Positions 7,677-17,291 are shown, counted from the first letter of the stretch. The stretch: 60,117 nucleotides of DNA from Aureispira sp964445645 (GCA_964445645.1 CAYULH010000014.1:1-60117); one strand, 5' to 3'. Notes: generated by a model not told the origin, from the sequence alone. Numbers and translations: made by a program.

Positions 7677-9011
7677 TTACTCTCCAAAGTCGTCAAATGC
7701 AATGTTTTCTTTGGGTACGCCCAATTGGTCTAATGCTGTAAAAATAGACTGTGCCATCATTGGGGGGCCACAGAAGTAGTATTCAATTTCTTCTGGCTCT
7801 GGATGCAAATCCAAGTAGTGTTTCTTCAATTCTGGCATTACAAAACCAAAGAAACAGTTGCCATTTTCATCATCAATGCTCTTCTTCTCTACCCAGTTAG
7901 GATCTTGCGGGTCTCTGTCAATAGTAATGTAGAAGGAGAAGTTGTCAAATTCTTGTTCAATTTCACGGAAGTCGTCAATGTAGAACAACTCTCTTGGCGC
8001 ACGTCCACCATACCAGTAACACACTTTTCTATCTCTAGTTTTTAGTGTGTGGAATAGGTGGAATAAGTGAGAACGCAATGGCGCCATACCAGCACCACCA
8101 CCAATATAAACCATCTCTTTTTTGGTTGGTTTGATGTGGAACTCACCATAAGGCCCTGAAATCGTTACTTTGTCACCGGGTTTACACCCAAATACATAAG
8201 AAGAACAAATTCCAGGATTTACATCCATGTATTCCTTGAACTGACGCTTACCATCTACCACGTGAAATACGGGTGGTGGTGGTGCTACACGAATGTTCAA
8301 CATGATGATTTGGTGTTCTTCGGCCTCTTTTGGGTGGTTGGCCATAGAGTAAGCACGGAAGATAGGCTCTTCGTTAACCATTGTGAATTGACGCATTCCT
8401 AAGTTATCCCATTCTCCTTCAAACTCATCTTCAGCTTTGCCCATTCTTGGGTGCGAAGTAATGTCCATATCCTTGTACTCTACGGTAGTGGGTGGTACAT
8501 CAATCTGAATATATCCTCCTGCTTCAAAGGCTACAGGTTCTGGAACTCTTACTACAAATTCTTTGATAAAGGTTGCTACGTTATAATTAGAAACAACTTC
8601 ACAATCCCATTTCTTGATACCAAAGATTTCGGCAGGCACTTCTACCTTCATATCGCCACGCACTTTTACTTGGCAAGCCAAACGCCAGTGATCGGCAGCT
8701 TCTTTGCGGGTTAGGTGGTTCATTTCGGTAGGCAGGGGGTCTCCTCCACCTTCCATAACTTTACATTTGCACATAGCACATGTTCCACCACCACCACAGG
8801 CAGAAGGCAAAAAGATATTGTCCGTAGACAAAGCACCTAATAGTGTTGCCCCCGGTTTGATCTTTAGTTGTTTATCCCCATTAATATCAATTTCTACGTC
8901 TCCTTGGGGCAAGAGTCGCTTTCTAGCTGCTAATAATCCTGCAGACAGTATCAGGATCAAAACAGAGAAGACCACCATAGAGGTTGGTATCATCCAAACA
9001 TTTGCAAGCAT
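7677..9011 (-). CDS. nqrF: Na+-translocating NADH:quinone reductase subunit F
   Basis: Electron-entry subunit: it oxidises NADH and passes electrons through FAD and a 2Fe-2S centre. An N-terminal membrane helix (residues ~5-28) is followed by a ferredoxin domain with PSACGGGGTCAMCKC supplying Cys ligands. Then come the FAD motif RAYSMANHP and the NAD-binding segment MVYIGGGAGMAPLRSH; the C-terminus is AFDDFGE. At 444 aa it is somewhat longer than the ~407 aa of the Vibrio protein, with inserts in the flavin domain. It is the last gene of nqrABCDEF. The hairpin at 7618-7655 ends the operon. Confidence 0.97.
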   Translation of the reverse strand: MLANVWMIPTSMVVFSVLILILSAGLLAARKRLLPQGDVEIDINGDKQLKIKPGATLLGALSTDNIFLPSACGGGGTCAMCKCKVMEGGGDPLPTEMNHLTRKEAADHWRLACQVKVRGDMKVEVPAEIFGIKKWDCEVVSNYNVATFIKEFVVRVPEPVAFEAGGYIQIDVPPTTVEYKDMDITSHPRMGKAEDEFEGEWDNLGMRQFTMVNEEPIFRAYSMANHPKEAEEHQIIMLNIRVAPPPPVFHVVDGKRQFKEYMDVNPGICSSYVFGCKPGDKVTISGPYGEFHIKPTKKEMVYIGGGAGMAPLRSHLFHLFHTLKTRDRKVCYWYGGRAPRELFYIDDFREIEQEFDNFSFYITIDRDPQDPNWVEKKSIDDENGNCFFGFVMPELKKHYLDLHPEPEEIEYYFCGPPMMAQSIFTALDQLGVPKENIAFDDFGE

Positions 9012-9073
9012 AGTACTTATATTTTAAGAATTTTTTATTCAGTTAGATACACAAAAGGTGTCATCTATTATTT

Positions 9074-9679
9074 CTAGTTAAAATCAGCAGGGTTGATTCC
9101 AGCCAAGCTCATGAATGCAATTCCCATTAGACCTGTAATGATAAATGCAATTCCCAATCCTCTTAGTGGAGCAGGTACATCTGCTGTGCGTAATTTCTCA
9201 CGGATAGAGGCAATAGCTACAATAGCTAAGAACCAACCAAAACCTGAACCAATACCAAAAGATACCGATTCTGTGAAGCCGTATTCTCTAGAAACCATAA
9301 ACAAAGAGCCTCCAAGAATGGCGCAGTTTACCGTAATAAGTGGCAAGAAAATACCTAAGGAGTTGTACAAGGCTGGCGATACTTTTTCGATCACCATCTC
9401 TACCAACTGTACCATAGATGCAATTACTGCAATAAACAAAATCAAACGCAAAAAGCTTAGGCTGATACCTTCTACCAATGCACTATCGGCCAATAAGTAA
9501 GTGTTGATAGCCCAGTTGATGGGCATGGTAATACCCAATACAAAAATTACAGCCAAACCCAATCCAACTGCAGTTTTTACCGTCTTTGAAACGGCTAGGT
9601 AGGAACACATTCCTAAGAAGTAGGCCAAAATCATATTGTCAATAAACGTGGCCTTGAGGAAAATATTAAATGCTTCCAT
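9074..9679 (-). CDS. nqrE: Na+-NQR subunit E
   Basis: 201 aa, six predicted membrane helices. NqrE and NqrD together bind a membrane-embedded iron centre; NCAILGGS holds one of the conserved cysteines. It starts MEAFNIFLKATFIDNMILAYFLG, typical of the family. Same operon, 50-60 bp from its neighbours. Confidence 0.96.
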   Translation of the reverse strand: MEAFNIFLKATFIDNMILAYFLGMCSYLAVSKTVKTAVGLGLAVIFVLGITMPINWAINTYLLADSALVEGISLSFLRLILFIAVIASMVQLVEMVIEKVSPALYNSLGIFLPLITVNCAILGGSLFMVSREYGFTESVSFGIGSGFGWFLAIVAIASIREKLRTADVPAPLRGLGIAFIITGLMGIAFMSLAGINPADFN

Positions 9680-9731
9680 TGTAATAATCTAAATTTTAGA
9701 AGAAGAAATTTATTAGTAGGAATGTTGTTGA

Positions 9732-10379
9732 TTAGTTCTCTACCAATGAAGGATCCCAAGCACGTTGTATCCAAATGAAAATACCAATTACGAATAAGGA
9801 GGAGGCAGGTAGCACCATTAAGTTGTTGGCAGTGTAGTACTCTGGAGACAAGATGACCCATCCCATGAATGTACCTTTACCAAACAGCTCTCTAACAACA
9901 GCCATAGCCACCAAAATCCAACCATAACCCAATCCATTGCCAATGCCATCTAGGAATGCTTGCCAAGGCTTGTTGCCCATAGCAAACGCTTCTAAACGCC
10001 CCATAACAATACAGTTGGTAATGATTAATCCAATAAATACTGACAACTCTACATAAGCGGTATAAGCTACAGCTCCCAATACAATCTCTACAATTTGTAC
10101 CAAACCAGCAATAACTAATAATTGTACGATCATACGAATAGAACTAGGAATGGTATTTCTCAATAGAGAAATAATCAAACTAGCAGATGCACATACAAAA
10201 ATCAGGGCTACAGCCATTACTAATGACTTGTAAACCGATCCTGTTACTGCTAATGCAGAACAAATACCCAATACCTGAATAGTAATTGGGTTATTACTAT
10301 GCAAAGGATCTTTTAGTAATTTGACCTCCTTGGGGCCAATCAATCCTTCTTTTTCTTTTTTCTCAGCTATATCAGCCAT
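9732..10379 (-). CDS. nqrD: Na+-NQR subunit D
   Basis: 215 aa integral membrane subunit homologous to NqrE. The conserved Cys segment is LIITNCIVMGRLEAFAMGN, and LGICSALAVT is the other half-motif. The first ~20 residues form a charged cytoplasmic leader (EKKEKEGLIGPKEVKLLKDP). The gene follows nqrC by 21 bp. Confidence 0.96.
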   Translation of the reverse strand: MADIAEKKEKEGLIGPKEVKLLKDPLHSNNPITIQVLGICSALAVTGSVYKSLVMAVALIFVCASASLIISLLRNTIPSSIRMIVQLLVIAGLVQIVEIVLGAVAYTAYVELSVFIGLIITNCIVMGRLEAFAMGNKPWQAFLDGIGNGLGYGWILVAMAVVRELFGKGTFMGWVILSPEYYTANNLMVLPASSLFVIGIFIWIQRAWDPSLVEN

Positions 10380-10400
10380 AGTAATTTACTATTTAAAAGG

Positions 10401-11183
10401 TTATAATTTTGTTTTCTCTAATTTCTTTCCGTCACCGTGCAATGCCTCAAAGTGCGTTTCGTATTGGCTCATTCCAGTTACAAACATAGCGGTAACACCT
10501 TCACTGGTAATGGTAGCACCAGAGATTCCTGTTACATAATGCTCTCCTTTTTTTGCACGCTTTAGTACTGTTAGGGCTACATGATCCCCTTCAAATATTT
10601 TCTTACCTACAAACTGTTGCTTGAACTTTTCGCTATCCTTGATCTCTGCCCCCAAGCCCGGAGTTTCGTTCTTGTGGTCGAAATAAACCCCTGCAATAGT
10701 ATTCAAATCATCCTCCAAAGCAATATAGCCCCAGATTTTGTCCCAAAGTCCATTGCCACGAATAGCTACTACATAATAGGTTTTCTCTCCTTTGTATTCA
10801 TAGACAGGATATAGACGATTTTCTGGCGCACGTTTTTCTTCATTGGCCAAATCAATGTCCTCTAAGTGGCGATAAATCTTAGCCCCACCTTCTGTCATTT
10901 CATTGATTTTATCCAAATCATCTTCTGTAAAGATTTCACCACTGTTGTTAACAGCATACAAGTTTACTTTTGAATAAGCTTTTGCAACAGATTCGGGATC
11001 GTGTACGTCTATTCCTAAATTGGGAATACAACTCAAGATGGCTTCTTTCTTAGCCTCTGCCTTGTTGAATTCAAAAAGTGGATTTAGACTAGTATATAAC
11101 AGCGATAAAATTAAGGCTGTGATGGTGGTCATAGCGAGTACGTACAGATATACGCCTGCTTTGCTTTCTTCTTTCTTTTCCAT
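10401..11183 (-). CDS. nqrC: Na+-NQR subunit C
   Basis: 260 aa with one N-terminal membrane helix (residues ~10-30) and a periplasmic domain. The FMN attachment site is GISGATITSEGVTAM, where Thr is flavinylated by ApbE. No apbE is seen in this window, so it must be elsewhere. It starts 2 bp after the nqrB stop codon, which suggests tight translational coupling. Confidence 0.96.
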   Translation of the reverse strand: MEKKEESKAGVYLYVLAMTTITALILSLLYTSLNPLFEFNKAEAKKEAILSCIPNLGIDVHDPESVAKAYSKVNLYAVNNSGEIFTEDDLDKINEMTEGGAKIYRHLEDIDLANEEKRAPENRLYPVYEYKGEKTYYVVAIRGNGLWDKIWGYIALEDDLNTIAGVYFDHKNETPGLGAEIKDSEKFKQQFVGKKIFEGDHVALTVLKRAKKGEHYVTGISGATITSEGVTAMFVTGMSQYETHFEALHGDGKKLEKTKL

Positions 11184-11185
11184 GT

Positions 11186-12442
11186 TTACTTAGCTTTAGC
11201 TCGTTTTAGACGACGTTTAATATTGGCTTCAACTACGTAGTAATCAATAGTTGGTGCAAATACATTCATTAATAAGATAGCTAACATCCAGCTTTCTGCA
11301 TAGGCTGGATTCATTACACGAATTACCATTCCAAAGAATCCAATGAGAAATCCGTAAATGAGTTTACCTGTAGCGGTGTTGGTGGCACTTACAGGGTCTG
11401 TTGCCATAAATGCCAAGGCAAACAGCAAACTTCCCATCAAGAAGTGGTTGTACCAAGGTACTTCCATGTAAGCATTGAAACCCCATAGATTAAATATCAT
11501 TCCTGTAAAGGCAGCTCCTACAGCCATAGATAGCATAATTCTCCAACTGGCTACACGTGTTACTGCTAAGATAGCAATACCAATCAAAACGGCCAATTTA
11601 GACGTTTCGCCTACACATCCGGGGATGTTACCAATAAACATGGCAGTTGGGCTATATACCGCTGTTACGGCTTCCCAGCCTCCTTCTCTTGCCAATACCA
11701 ATGGCGTAGCTCCTGTAAAACTTTCTAGCAATGGTTGCCCTCCTAAGAAGGTGCTCCAGCCCAAGGATTCAAACAAGGGATTGAACATAGTGTGCAAGAA
11801 GCTATATTCGGTTACCCCTTCAGAGAAATTGATGGCAGACACCCAAGGGGTATCACCCGAAATTTCTGTTGGATAAGCAAAATAGATAAAGGCTCTAGCC
11901 ATCAATGCAATGTTTACTACATTCATTCCTGTTCCACCAAAAGCCTCTTTGGCCAATAGTACAGAAAAGATAATTGCCAATGCCAACATCCATAAAGGTA
12001 CATCGGGTGGCATAATCAAAGGAATTAAAGCCCCTGTTACCAAGTAACCTTCCTCTATAGGGTGTCCTTTTTGGGAGGCAAAATAAAATTCAATAGCCAA
12101 ACCAACCAAGTTGGAGACCACAAATAAGGGCAAGATAGAAGCCAATCCGATAACTAACTTCAAGTGCAAGGCATCTAATACCCCTGTATGCTCACCTAGA
12201 GCCAAAAAATGTTGGTGTCCAACATTATATGAACCATAAAGATAACAGAGTTGTAGTGCAATTACCACATGAATCATCAAACGTTTCAAATCCATTGGCC
12301 CCTTAATGTGGGTGTTGCCTGTTTGTGTTACCTTGTTGGGTTTGAAAAACAGCGTAAATACACCGTCGAAAAGACCATGCAAAAATTTTCTGTCCTTACT
12401 TGGCTCTACTTTTTTCCAAGATTCTACATCAAAAAGTCCCAT
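11186..12442 (-). CDS. nqrB: Na+-NQR subunit B
   Basis: 418 aa polytopic membrane subunit, the main Na+ channel component. The covalent FMN motif is SFTGATPLVLAREGG (Thr of the TGAT/SGAT motif), and KEAFGGTGMNVVNIALMARAF is another conserved stretch. It starts MGLFDVESWKKVEPSKDRK, 66 bp after nqrA. Confidence 0.97.
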   Translation of the reverse strand: MGLFDVESWKKVEPSKDRKFLHGLFDGVFTLFFKPNKVTQTGNTHIKGPMDLKRLMIHVVIALQLCYLYGSYNVGHQHFLALGEHTGVLDALHLKLVIGLASILPLFVVSNLVGLAIEFYFASQKGHPIEEGYLVTGALIPLIMPPDVPLWMLALAIIFSVLLAKEAFGGTGMNVVNIALMARAFIYFAYPTEISGDTPWVSAINFSEGVTEYSFLHTMFNPLFESLGWSTFLGGQPLLESFTGATPLVLAREGGWEAVTAVYSPTAMFIGNIPGCVGETSKLAVLIGIAILAVTRVASWRIMLSMAVGAAFTGMIFNLWGFNAYMEVPWYNHFLMGSLLFALAFMATDPVSATNTATGKLIYGFLIGFFGMVIRVMNPAYAESWMLAILLMNVFAPTIDYYVVEANIKRRLKRAKAK

Positions 12443-12508
12443 ACAGTTACTTTGTTCTTTCTAATAATTATAATATAATTTGAGTACGCTCTTTTAAGTA
12501 TGGCAATT

Positions 12509-14122
12509 CTAGCTTTGTGCCATTATCATATCCAAACCTTCTCTCAAGGTTTTTTGAACAGGATGCTTAGAGGTACAAACATATTCACATAAGGCTACAT
12601 CTTCTTCGCCCAATTCTAGAATGCCCAAGCCTTCCATTTTTTCGTAATCATTGGCCATAATAGCTCTCAACAAATGTTGAGGGTAAATGTCCATTGGCAA
12701 TACATTCTCATATTCGCCTGAAACTACAAAAGCACGACGCTCTCCATTTTGTTGGGTATCAGCTTTGTATACCGAGCTACCAACAAAACCACCAGGGAAT
12801 GTTCTGTTGATGGTAGGGTGTCCTTTTCTGGGCAATAACCAACCAAACAATTCGTAGTAGTCGCCTTCTTCAACAGTTACAATTTGGTCATCAAAGAAAC
12901 CTAAATAACCATTGGGTTCTACTTCTTTTCCTGTTAGGGGATCACCTGATACCAAACGAACAGCTTTGCGATCCACTACCACCAAGTTTCCTTCCTTGTC
13001 TGTGGTATTGTGTTGTTCTTTGAATTTGACTTCAGATACTAAGTTTTCTAAGCAGATGCCTTGGTGAGCACGTACAAAACGTGGCTGGTTGATTTCATAA
13101 CCAGTGAGGGCTACAACACGCTCGGTATCAAAAATTCCTTTGGTGAACAATGTTCCCAATACCAATACACCCTGTGCATCCAAATGCCAAACTGTTTCGC
13201 CTGCATTAACAGGATCAATGTGGTGAATGTGGATGCCTACGTTACCAGCAGGGTGAGGGCCAGCAAACCAATGTCTTTGTACTCCTTGAAGGTTCATAAA
13301 TTCTGGAGCTACTTCTGCCCCCGAACGACCATCTAATGCTACATGCACCTCTCCACCAGAGAGCAATTTTAATACATCCAATCCTTTTTGGAACTCTGCC
13401 TCCTTGCCAGCAACGGTCAAATTGAAACCCGGAGCCAAAGGAGCGGTATCAAAAGTAGTAACAAAAATAGCCTTAGGTGTCACATCATGCTCTGCTACAA
13501 TATCAAACGGGCGTTGACGGATGAAAGGCCATGCACCTGATCCCAATAAGAATGTAACCAAATCTTCGCGGCTAACAGTATCTAAATCAGGTAAGTCATA
13601 TTGGCGGTATTCTATTTCCTTGTCAGCTAATAAAATGACCTCATTGATAGAGCGTTTTTCGCCACGCTGTATACGCAACATTTCGCCACTAACAGGGGCA
13701 GCATAAATGATTTCTGGGCGTTTCTTATCATAAAACAAAGGATCGCCTGCCTTGAGATTGGCCCCTTCTTCTACCACCACCTTTGGAATAGGCATCATAC
13801 CTACAAAATCCTTTGGCTTGACCGCATAAGTAGAAGAACGTACCGATTCGATTGGATGCTCTAGTGTTGCAGCTCCCAAAATTTTAATGTCAAATCCTTT
13901 TTTGAATACTTTGTAATCATCGCCTTCTGGAATGTGGCTTGGTCGGCCTTCTCCACGTTTGAAAAGACTCGGTACATCATTGGGCAAAACACTGTATTTC
14001 TCAGGATTTTCACCATTGTGCTTGGCAGCTATTTTCACCAATCCCTCTGAAACTGTCGCCAGAACAACGATAAATAGCAAGATAAAAACTATACCAAGGA
14101 TAAGACCTGTTGAGAGTGTCAT
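12509..14122 (-). CDS. nqrA: Na+-NQR subunit A with an N-terminal membrane anchor
   Basis: Cytoplasmic-face subunit of Na+-NQR; the body is recognisably NqrA (FKKGFDIKILGAA, APVSGEMLRIQRGEKRS, NVGIHIHHIDPVNAGETVW). In well-studied species NqrA is a soluble ~446-aa protein that begins close to the KKGLD motif. Here ~75 extra residues precede it: a hydrophobic helix (LILGIVFILLFIVVLATVSE) and a charged linker. That gives 537 aa from the ATG at 14122 (MTLSTGLIL). A longer frame to 14194 is open but its extra residues look like leader. First gene of the operon; 14123-14294 is AT-rich and should hold its promoter. Confidence 0.92.
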   Translation of the reverse strand: MTLSTGLILGIVFILLFIVVLATVSEGLVKIAAKHNGENPEKYSVLPNDVPSLFKRGEGRPSHIPEGDDYKVFKKGFDIKILGAATLEHPIESVRSSTYAVKPKDFVGMMPIPKVVVEEGANLKAGDPLFYDKKRPEIIYAAPVSGEMLRIQRGEKRSINEVILLADKEIEYRQYDLPDLDTVSREDLVTFLLGSGAWPFIRQRPFDIVAEHDVTPKAIFVTTFDTAPLAPGFNLTVAGKEAEFQKGLDVLKLLSGGEVHVALDGRSGAEVAPEFMNLQGVQRHWFAGPHPAGNVGIHIHHIDPVNAGETVWHLDAQGVLVLGTLFTKGIFDTERVVALTGYEINQPRFVRAHQGICLENLVSEVKFKEQHNTTDKEGNLVVVDRKAVRLVSGDPLTGKEVEPNGYLGFFDDQIVTVEEGDYYELFGWLLPRKGHPTINRTFPGGFVGSSVYKADTQQNGERRAFVVSGEYENVLPMDIYPQHLLRAIMANDYEKMEGLGILELGEEDVALCEYVCTSKHPVQKTLREGLDMIMAQS

Positions 14123-14294
14123 ATAGCTTATGTATAAATTATTATAAATTAAATAAATCAATAGTATACGTCGCCATGGGGCAACTTTGTGCAAATATAA
14201 AACTTCGTTTTGTTTTAATACACCTATTTTATCCTTTTGTTAACAGGCTTTATTATTTAGAATAAATCTAAATAAACTTAAAATAAATGCTTGC

Positions 14295-15056
14295 TTACTT
14301 CCTATTTTTACCCTTATAAACAAGCTTTGCACGAGGATGTTTAATAATAGATTCGATACTTCCTACAAGTCTTCCTGTTGATTGAATAATTAACTTGGAT
14401 TTTGCATCCAAAATCAACTGTGCGCCTTCTTCCAAAACTAAGGTTGCATCTGCTCCAATGCGTAGAGTAGCCCTTTTTTTGAGTTGTAGGGTAGCCCCTT
14501 TTTGGATTCTTAGAATTGTTGGTTTGGTAAAACCTCCCTTGGGTGTTTGTAAATGGGTGTTGGGTGTTGCCCCTTGTTCTAATAATAGCCCTACACGAGT
14601 TTCTATGGTCAAATCTGGGCTTGTATCTTGACTAATATTGGGCAGTACAATATTGCCTGTCCACCGTTGATTTTGGGTCAATTGTGTGCGGCCAAATGCC
14701 ACTGTCACCTGCATATCTGTACGGTTGGGCATTTGCTCAAATTGCAGTGCCAAACCATTCAAAAAATAAGGCTGTTTTTCGGCTTTTTGGTAATTGTATC
14801 TCGGATAATTTAAAGGCTTGGGATTGCTGTTGATGTCTAGCACTTGACCACTCTGAAAAGCAACAGGCTCAACATACCCTTGGCATTTTTGAGGATCATA
14901 GGCTCCAAAACCACCATATAGATTCACAAATGAGTCGGGCCACACTTCTTCTCTGTAAATGGGCAAAAAGCCTTCTGTGCGACTGATGTTATAATTCTTA
15001 TCCAAATCAATCACACCATTCTTATTAGCATCATAAGGATAGCGATAAAAATTATT
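14295..15056 (-). CDS. C-terminal part of the M6-like metalloprotease (split by assembly gap)
   Basis: Open frame that enters from the contig edge and ends at 14295. It begins YRYPYDANKNGVIDLDK, in which DANKNGVIDLDK is an EF-hand/dockerin-like calcium loop. A domain of ~100 residues with beta-strand character follows. The last ~80 residues form a short-repeat segment of the type GATLxLKxxATLRIGxDATLVLEEGA, a beta-solenoid-like repeat. I take it as the continuation of the protein at 15148-16535 because both share strand and secretory character. GTG at 15014 is only an internal codon. The frame has no start of its own before the stop at 15060-15062. The true join is hidden by the gap and the foreign sequence beside it. 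Confidence 0.72.
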   Translation of the reverse strand, partial: NNFYRYPYDANKNGVIDLDKNYNISRTEGFLPIYREEVWPDSFVNLYGGFGAYDPQKCQGYVEPVAFQSGQVLDINSNPKPLNYPRYNYQKAEKQPYFLNGLALQFEQMPNRTDMQVTVAFGRTQLTQNQRWTGNIVLPNISQDTSPDLTIETRVGLLLEQGATPNTHLQTPKGGFTKPTILRIQKGATLQLKKRATLRIGADATLVLEEGAQLILDAKSKLIIQSTGRLVGSIESIIKHPRAKLVYKGKNRK

Positions 15057-15137
15057 TAGTTATTTCTGTGGAAGACAATGGAATAGGAATAGCAGAAAAA
15101 TATTATAAGAAAATATTTAATACCTTTAAAAAATTAA
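15047..15137 (+). pseudogene. Histidine-kinase ATPase-domain fragment on the contig edge
   Basis: Read on the plus strand, about 85 bp encode NYLVISVEDNGIGIAEKYYK followed by KIFNTFKKL, then the Ns. This is the N-box/G1 region of a HATPase_c histidine kinase (DNGIGI, then KIF..F.KL). There is no upstream or downstream kinase sequence, and the fragment runs antiparallel inside what should be one protease gene. The left boundary is uncertain by about 10 bp. Most likely it is a chimeric or misjoined read end rather than a true insertion. Confidence 0.75.
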
Positions 15138-15147
15138 NNNNNNNNNN
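15138..15147. other. Assembly gap (10 N)
   Basis: Ten undefined bases of scaffold padding. The real length is unknown. Confidence 0.99.
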
Positions 15148-16535
15148 TTATTTAGGCCATCTATTGGATTTTCCTCCCCACGTGTAAAGCTATAGAGCTT
15201 ATTGCCCCAATTATTGCTCAAAGTAGGTATATCTTCTCTATAATAATAATCATAATTGCCCCCTGCATGCAAAACCTTAATGCCATTGGCACAAGCCGAT
15301 AAGGGCGAAAAAATCTGATTTCGACTGCCTGCTATGGCCTCTACATAGGCATACACACCTGTTGCCGTGCCCGCAACCGTATCGCCCACGCCTAGCACAC
15401 TGCCCTTCCAAGGGTGTTCATCCAAGGGATGTTGCTTGCAGTGGTTTTCTAGCCACAAGTATTGCCCTCCAGAATAGGGAATTTTTATACGCATAGCATC
15501 TCCTGTTGTAAAATAATCTCTCAGTATAAAGGTATTGTTTTGGGCTACATCTTTTGGCGATTGAACATCAGCGACCAATTCTATAAACCCTGTATACCAT
15601 CGCTCCCAAGCATTAAAACCACTAAAAATACTAATGGGAGCCATTACGCCCCAGCCGGCATTCATCAAACTAAAATACTCCCCTACCACATTGTTTACGC
15701 CCATAATATGAGGCGCATTAAACAATTCGTGGGCAACTTCATGAATAAAAACACCCGAGCGATAATTCATGGTAAATCCTTGGGCTACTCGATAGCCGTT
15801 TAGGGTTAGTTGGGGGGGAATGCCTGTAGCGGCAAAACCACCGCCCGAACCCATCCACGAGCGCATACTGTTTTTGGGCTGTTGCCCCCAATTTCGATTA
15901 TAAGCATGAACAAAAACTACATAGTCCAAGATGTTGTCGCCTCCTGCTGCTGCACTGTTATCAAATCTAAAATGAGGTTGATTTTTGCGCTGGTCAAAAC
16001 GCGCCCAATCGCCCTTTGGATGGAGTGCCTGCATCTTCACCATTGCTCTGGCATTCATTTGCATCCAAGAACCGCCCTTGCTCGGGTCAATTTCTACGGC
16101 TGTGGGCAAGCCCGTGCTATCACAAAACACCTCTCCTATCATTTTGAACTGTCCTTGCGACATCAAATAAAATTCCTTAGAAAAGTTATTTTCAACACTA
16201 TCTAGTAAGATTTCAAAATCTGCTTCTTTGTTGAATAGGTAAGAAGGGCAATCACCTGTTTGGGGATTTACAAAATTGGGCAATCCTCTATTACTATATA
16301 TATCCCAATCTGGGAGCGTGTATTGTTTGTTATTAAAATTGGGATTGGCTGCGCTGCTGTCTTTGTATGTAACAAATACCAATAAGACCCGCAAGGTGCC
16401 CTTGGGAGTAAAGACCCCACCATAAGGAGCGTAAGGCGTACTGGGCTTGGTTGAAGCAGGCGTTTGTGCCTGTCCTATCGTGGTTATTAGTACAAATAAT
16501 AGATAAAGATATTTGGGAATCCGCTTACCAACCAT
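15148..16535 (-). CDS. N-terminal part of a secreted M6-like metalloprotease
   Basis: Secreted zinc protease. The ATG at 16535 gives MVGKRIPKYLYLLFVLITTI, a signal peptide cleaved near IGQA-QTP. The open frame continues upstream but those residues are AT-rich leader. The zinc motif is HEVAHELFNAPH (HExxH plus a later His) near residue 255-270, in the context GVFIHEVAHELF. The sequence around DYVVFVHAYNRN and SLMNAGWGVMAP fits immune-inhibitor-A-like M6 proteases. It runs off into the gap at EENPIDGLN; the remainder is at 14295-15056. Probable role: extracellular protein degradation. Confidence 0.83.
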
Positions 16536-16661
16536 AGTAGTAATTTGAACAATAAAAATTTTATGCAAGATAGTTTTTTTTAGAAATAGTTTGATAATCA
16601 ATGTGTTAATATCTTGTGTGTATTTTTTTTGAAAAAAAATCAAAAAAACTTGTTTTAAAAC

Positions 16662-16693
16662 TTGGATTAAAAGACCTTTTTGTCCTATATTTG
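16662..16693 (+). promoter_or_regulatory. Promoter of the Rrf2 gene with embedded operator
   Basis: TTG at 16662-16664 and TATATTTG at 16686-16693 are 21 nt apart, a good Bacteroidota -33/-7 pair. The spacer is almost filled by the putative Rrf2 site at 16667-16684 (TTAAAAGACCTTTTTGTC). A bound repressor would block sigma, which implies autoregulation. Confidence 0.65.
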
Positions 16694-16746
16694 TATTGTA
16701 ATCAATTACAGACAAACAATTTTATTGAATTAAACCATTGTTATTT

Positions 16747-17166
16747 ATGTTTTCCAAAGCTTGTGCATACGGTATTAGAGCATTGACGGTGATAGCCGAA
16801 GCAGGAAAGGAAAACAAAAAAATTGGTATCAAGAAAATTTGTGCGGCGGCTGATACACCAGAATCGTTCACAGCTAAGATCTTACAAAATTTAGTAAAGC
16901 AATCTATTATTAGCTCACAAAAAGGGCCTACTGGAGGGTTTTACATTTCAAAAGACTTGGATGAAATCAGCTTGTATGATATTGTAGCAGCAATTGATGG
17001 AACAGATGTATTTACACAATGTGGCTTGGGCCTCAAAGAATGTAGTTCGCTTGACCCCTGCCCTTTTCACTTTCAATTTAAGGTAGTGAGAGATGAATTG
17101 AATAAAATGTGCATCAACAATACCTTGGAAGACTTGGTAAATGGTCTTTACAAGAATATAGTATAA
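16747..17166 (+). CDS. Rrf2-family transcriptional regulator (putative Fe-S sensor)
   Basis: 139 aa from ATG 16747 (MFSKACAYGIRAL); an in-frame TTG at 16738 is less likely. Winged HTH of the Rrf2 family: GIKKICAAADTPESFTAKILQ is the recognition part, followed by the wing QKGPTGGFYI. Three cysteines in CGLGLKECSSLDPC have the spacing of the cluster ligands in IscR/NsrR-type members. It therefore probably senses iron-sulfur status, nitric oxide or redox; which one cannot be told. Three near-identical 18-bp sites occur around it: one in its own promoter and two before the next gene. Confidence 0.9.
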   Translation: MFSKACAYGIRALTVIAEAGKENKKIGIKKICAAADTPESFTAKILQNLVKQSIISSQKGPTGGFYISKDLDEISLYDIVAAIDGTDVFTQCGLGLKECSSLDPCPFHFQFKVVRDELNKMCINNTLEDLVNGLYKNIV

Positions 17167-17185
17167 AAAATTTGAACCAATAAAA

Positions 17186-17203
17186 GATAAAAAGGTCTTT
17201 TAA
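17186..17203 (+). promoter_or_regulatory. Putative Rrf2 operator, copy 2
   Basis: GATAAAAAGGTCTTTTAA contains the palindrome AAAAGGTCTTTT/AAAAGACCTTTT. It is 17/18 identical to the site in the Rrf2 promoter (which has GAC for GAT) and identical to the site at 17292. Confidence 0.65.
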
Positions 17204-17291
17204 ACTTCTAACAACAACTTAATATAACTCTTATCAGAAGGCTTCTACAAGAACTCCTTCTGTAGCAATAAAAAAATTTAATTTTAAAAAA

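Noticed and set aside
7803..14126. Plus-strand frames opposite the nqr genes
   Set aside because: All are shadows of strongly recognisable NQR subunits on the other strand.
15055..15137. A real histidine kinase gene inserted in the protease
   Set aside because: Only ~28 codons of a kinase are present, ending at a 10-N gap; a join artefact explains this more simply.
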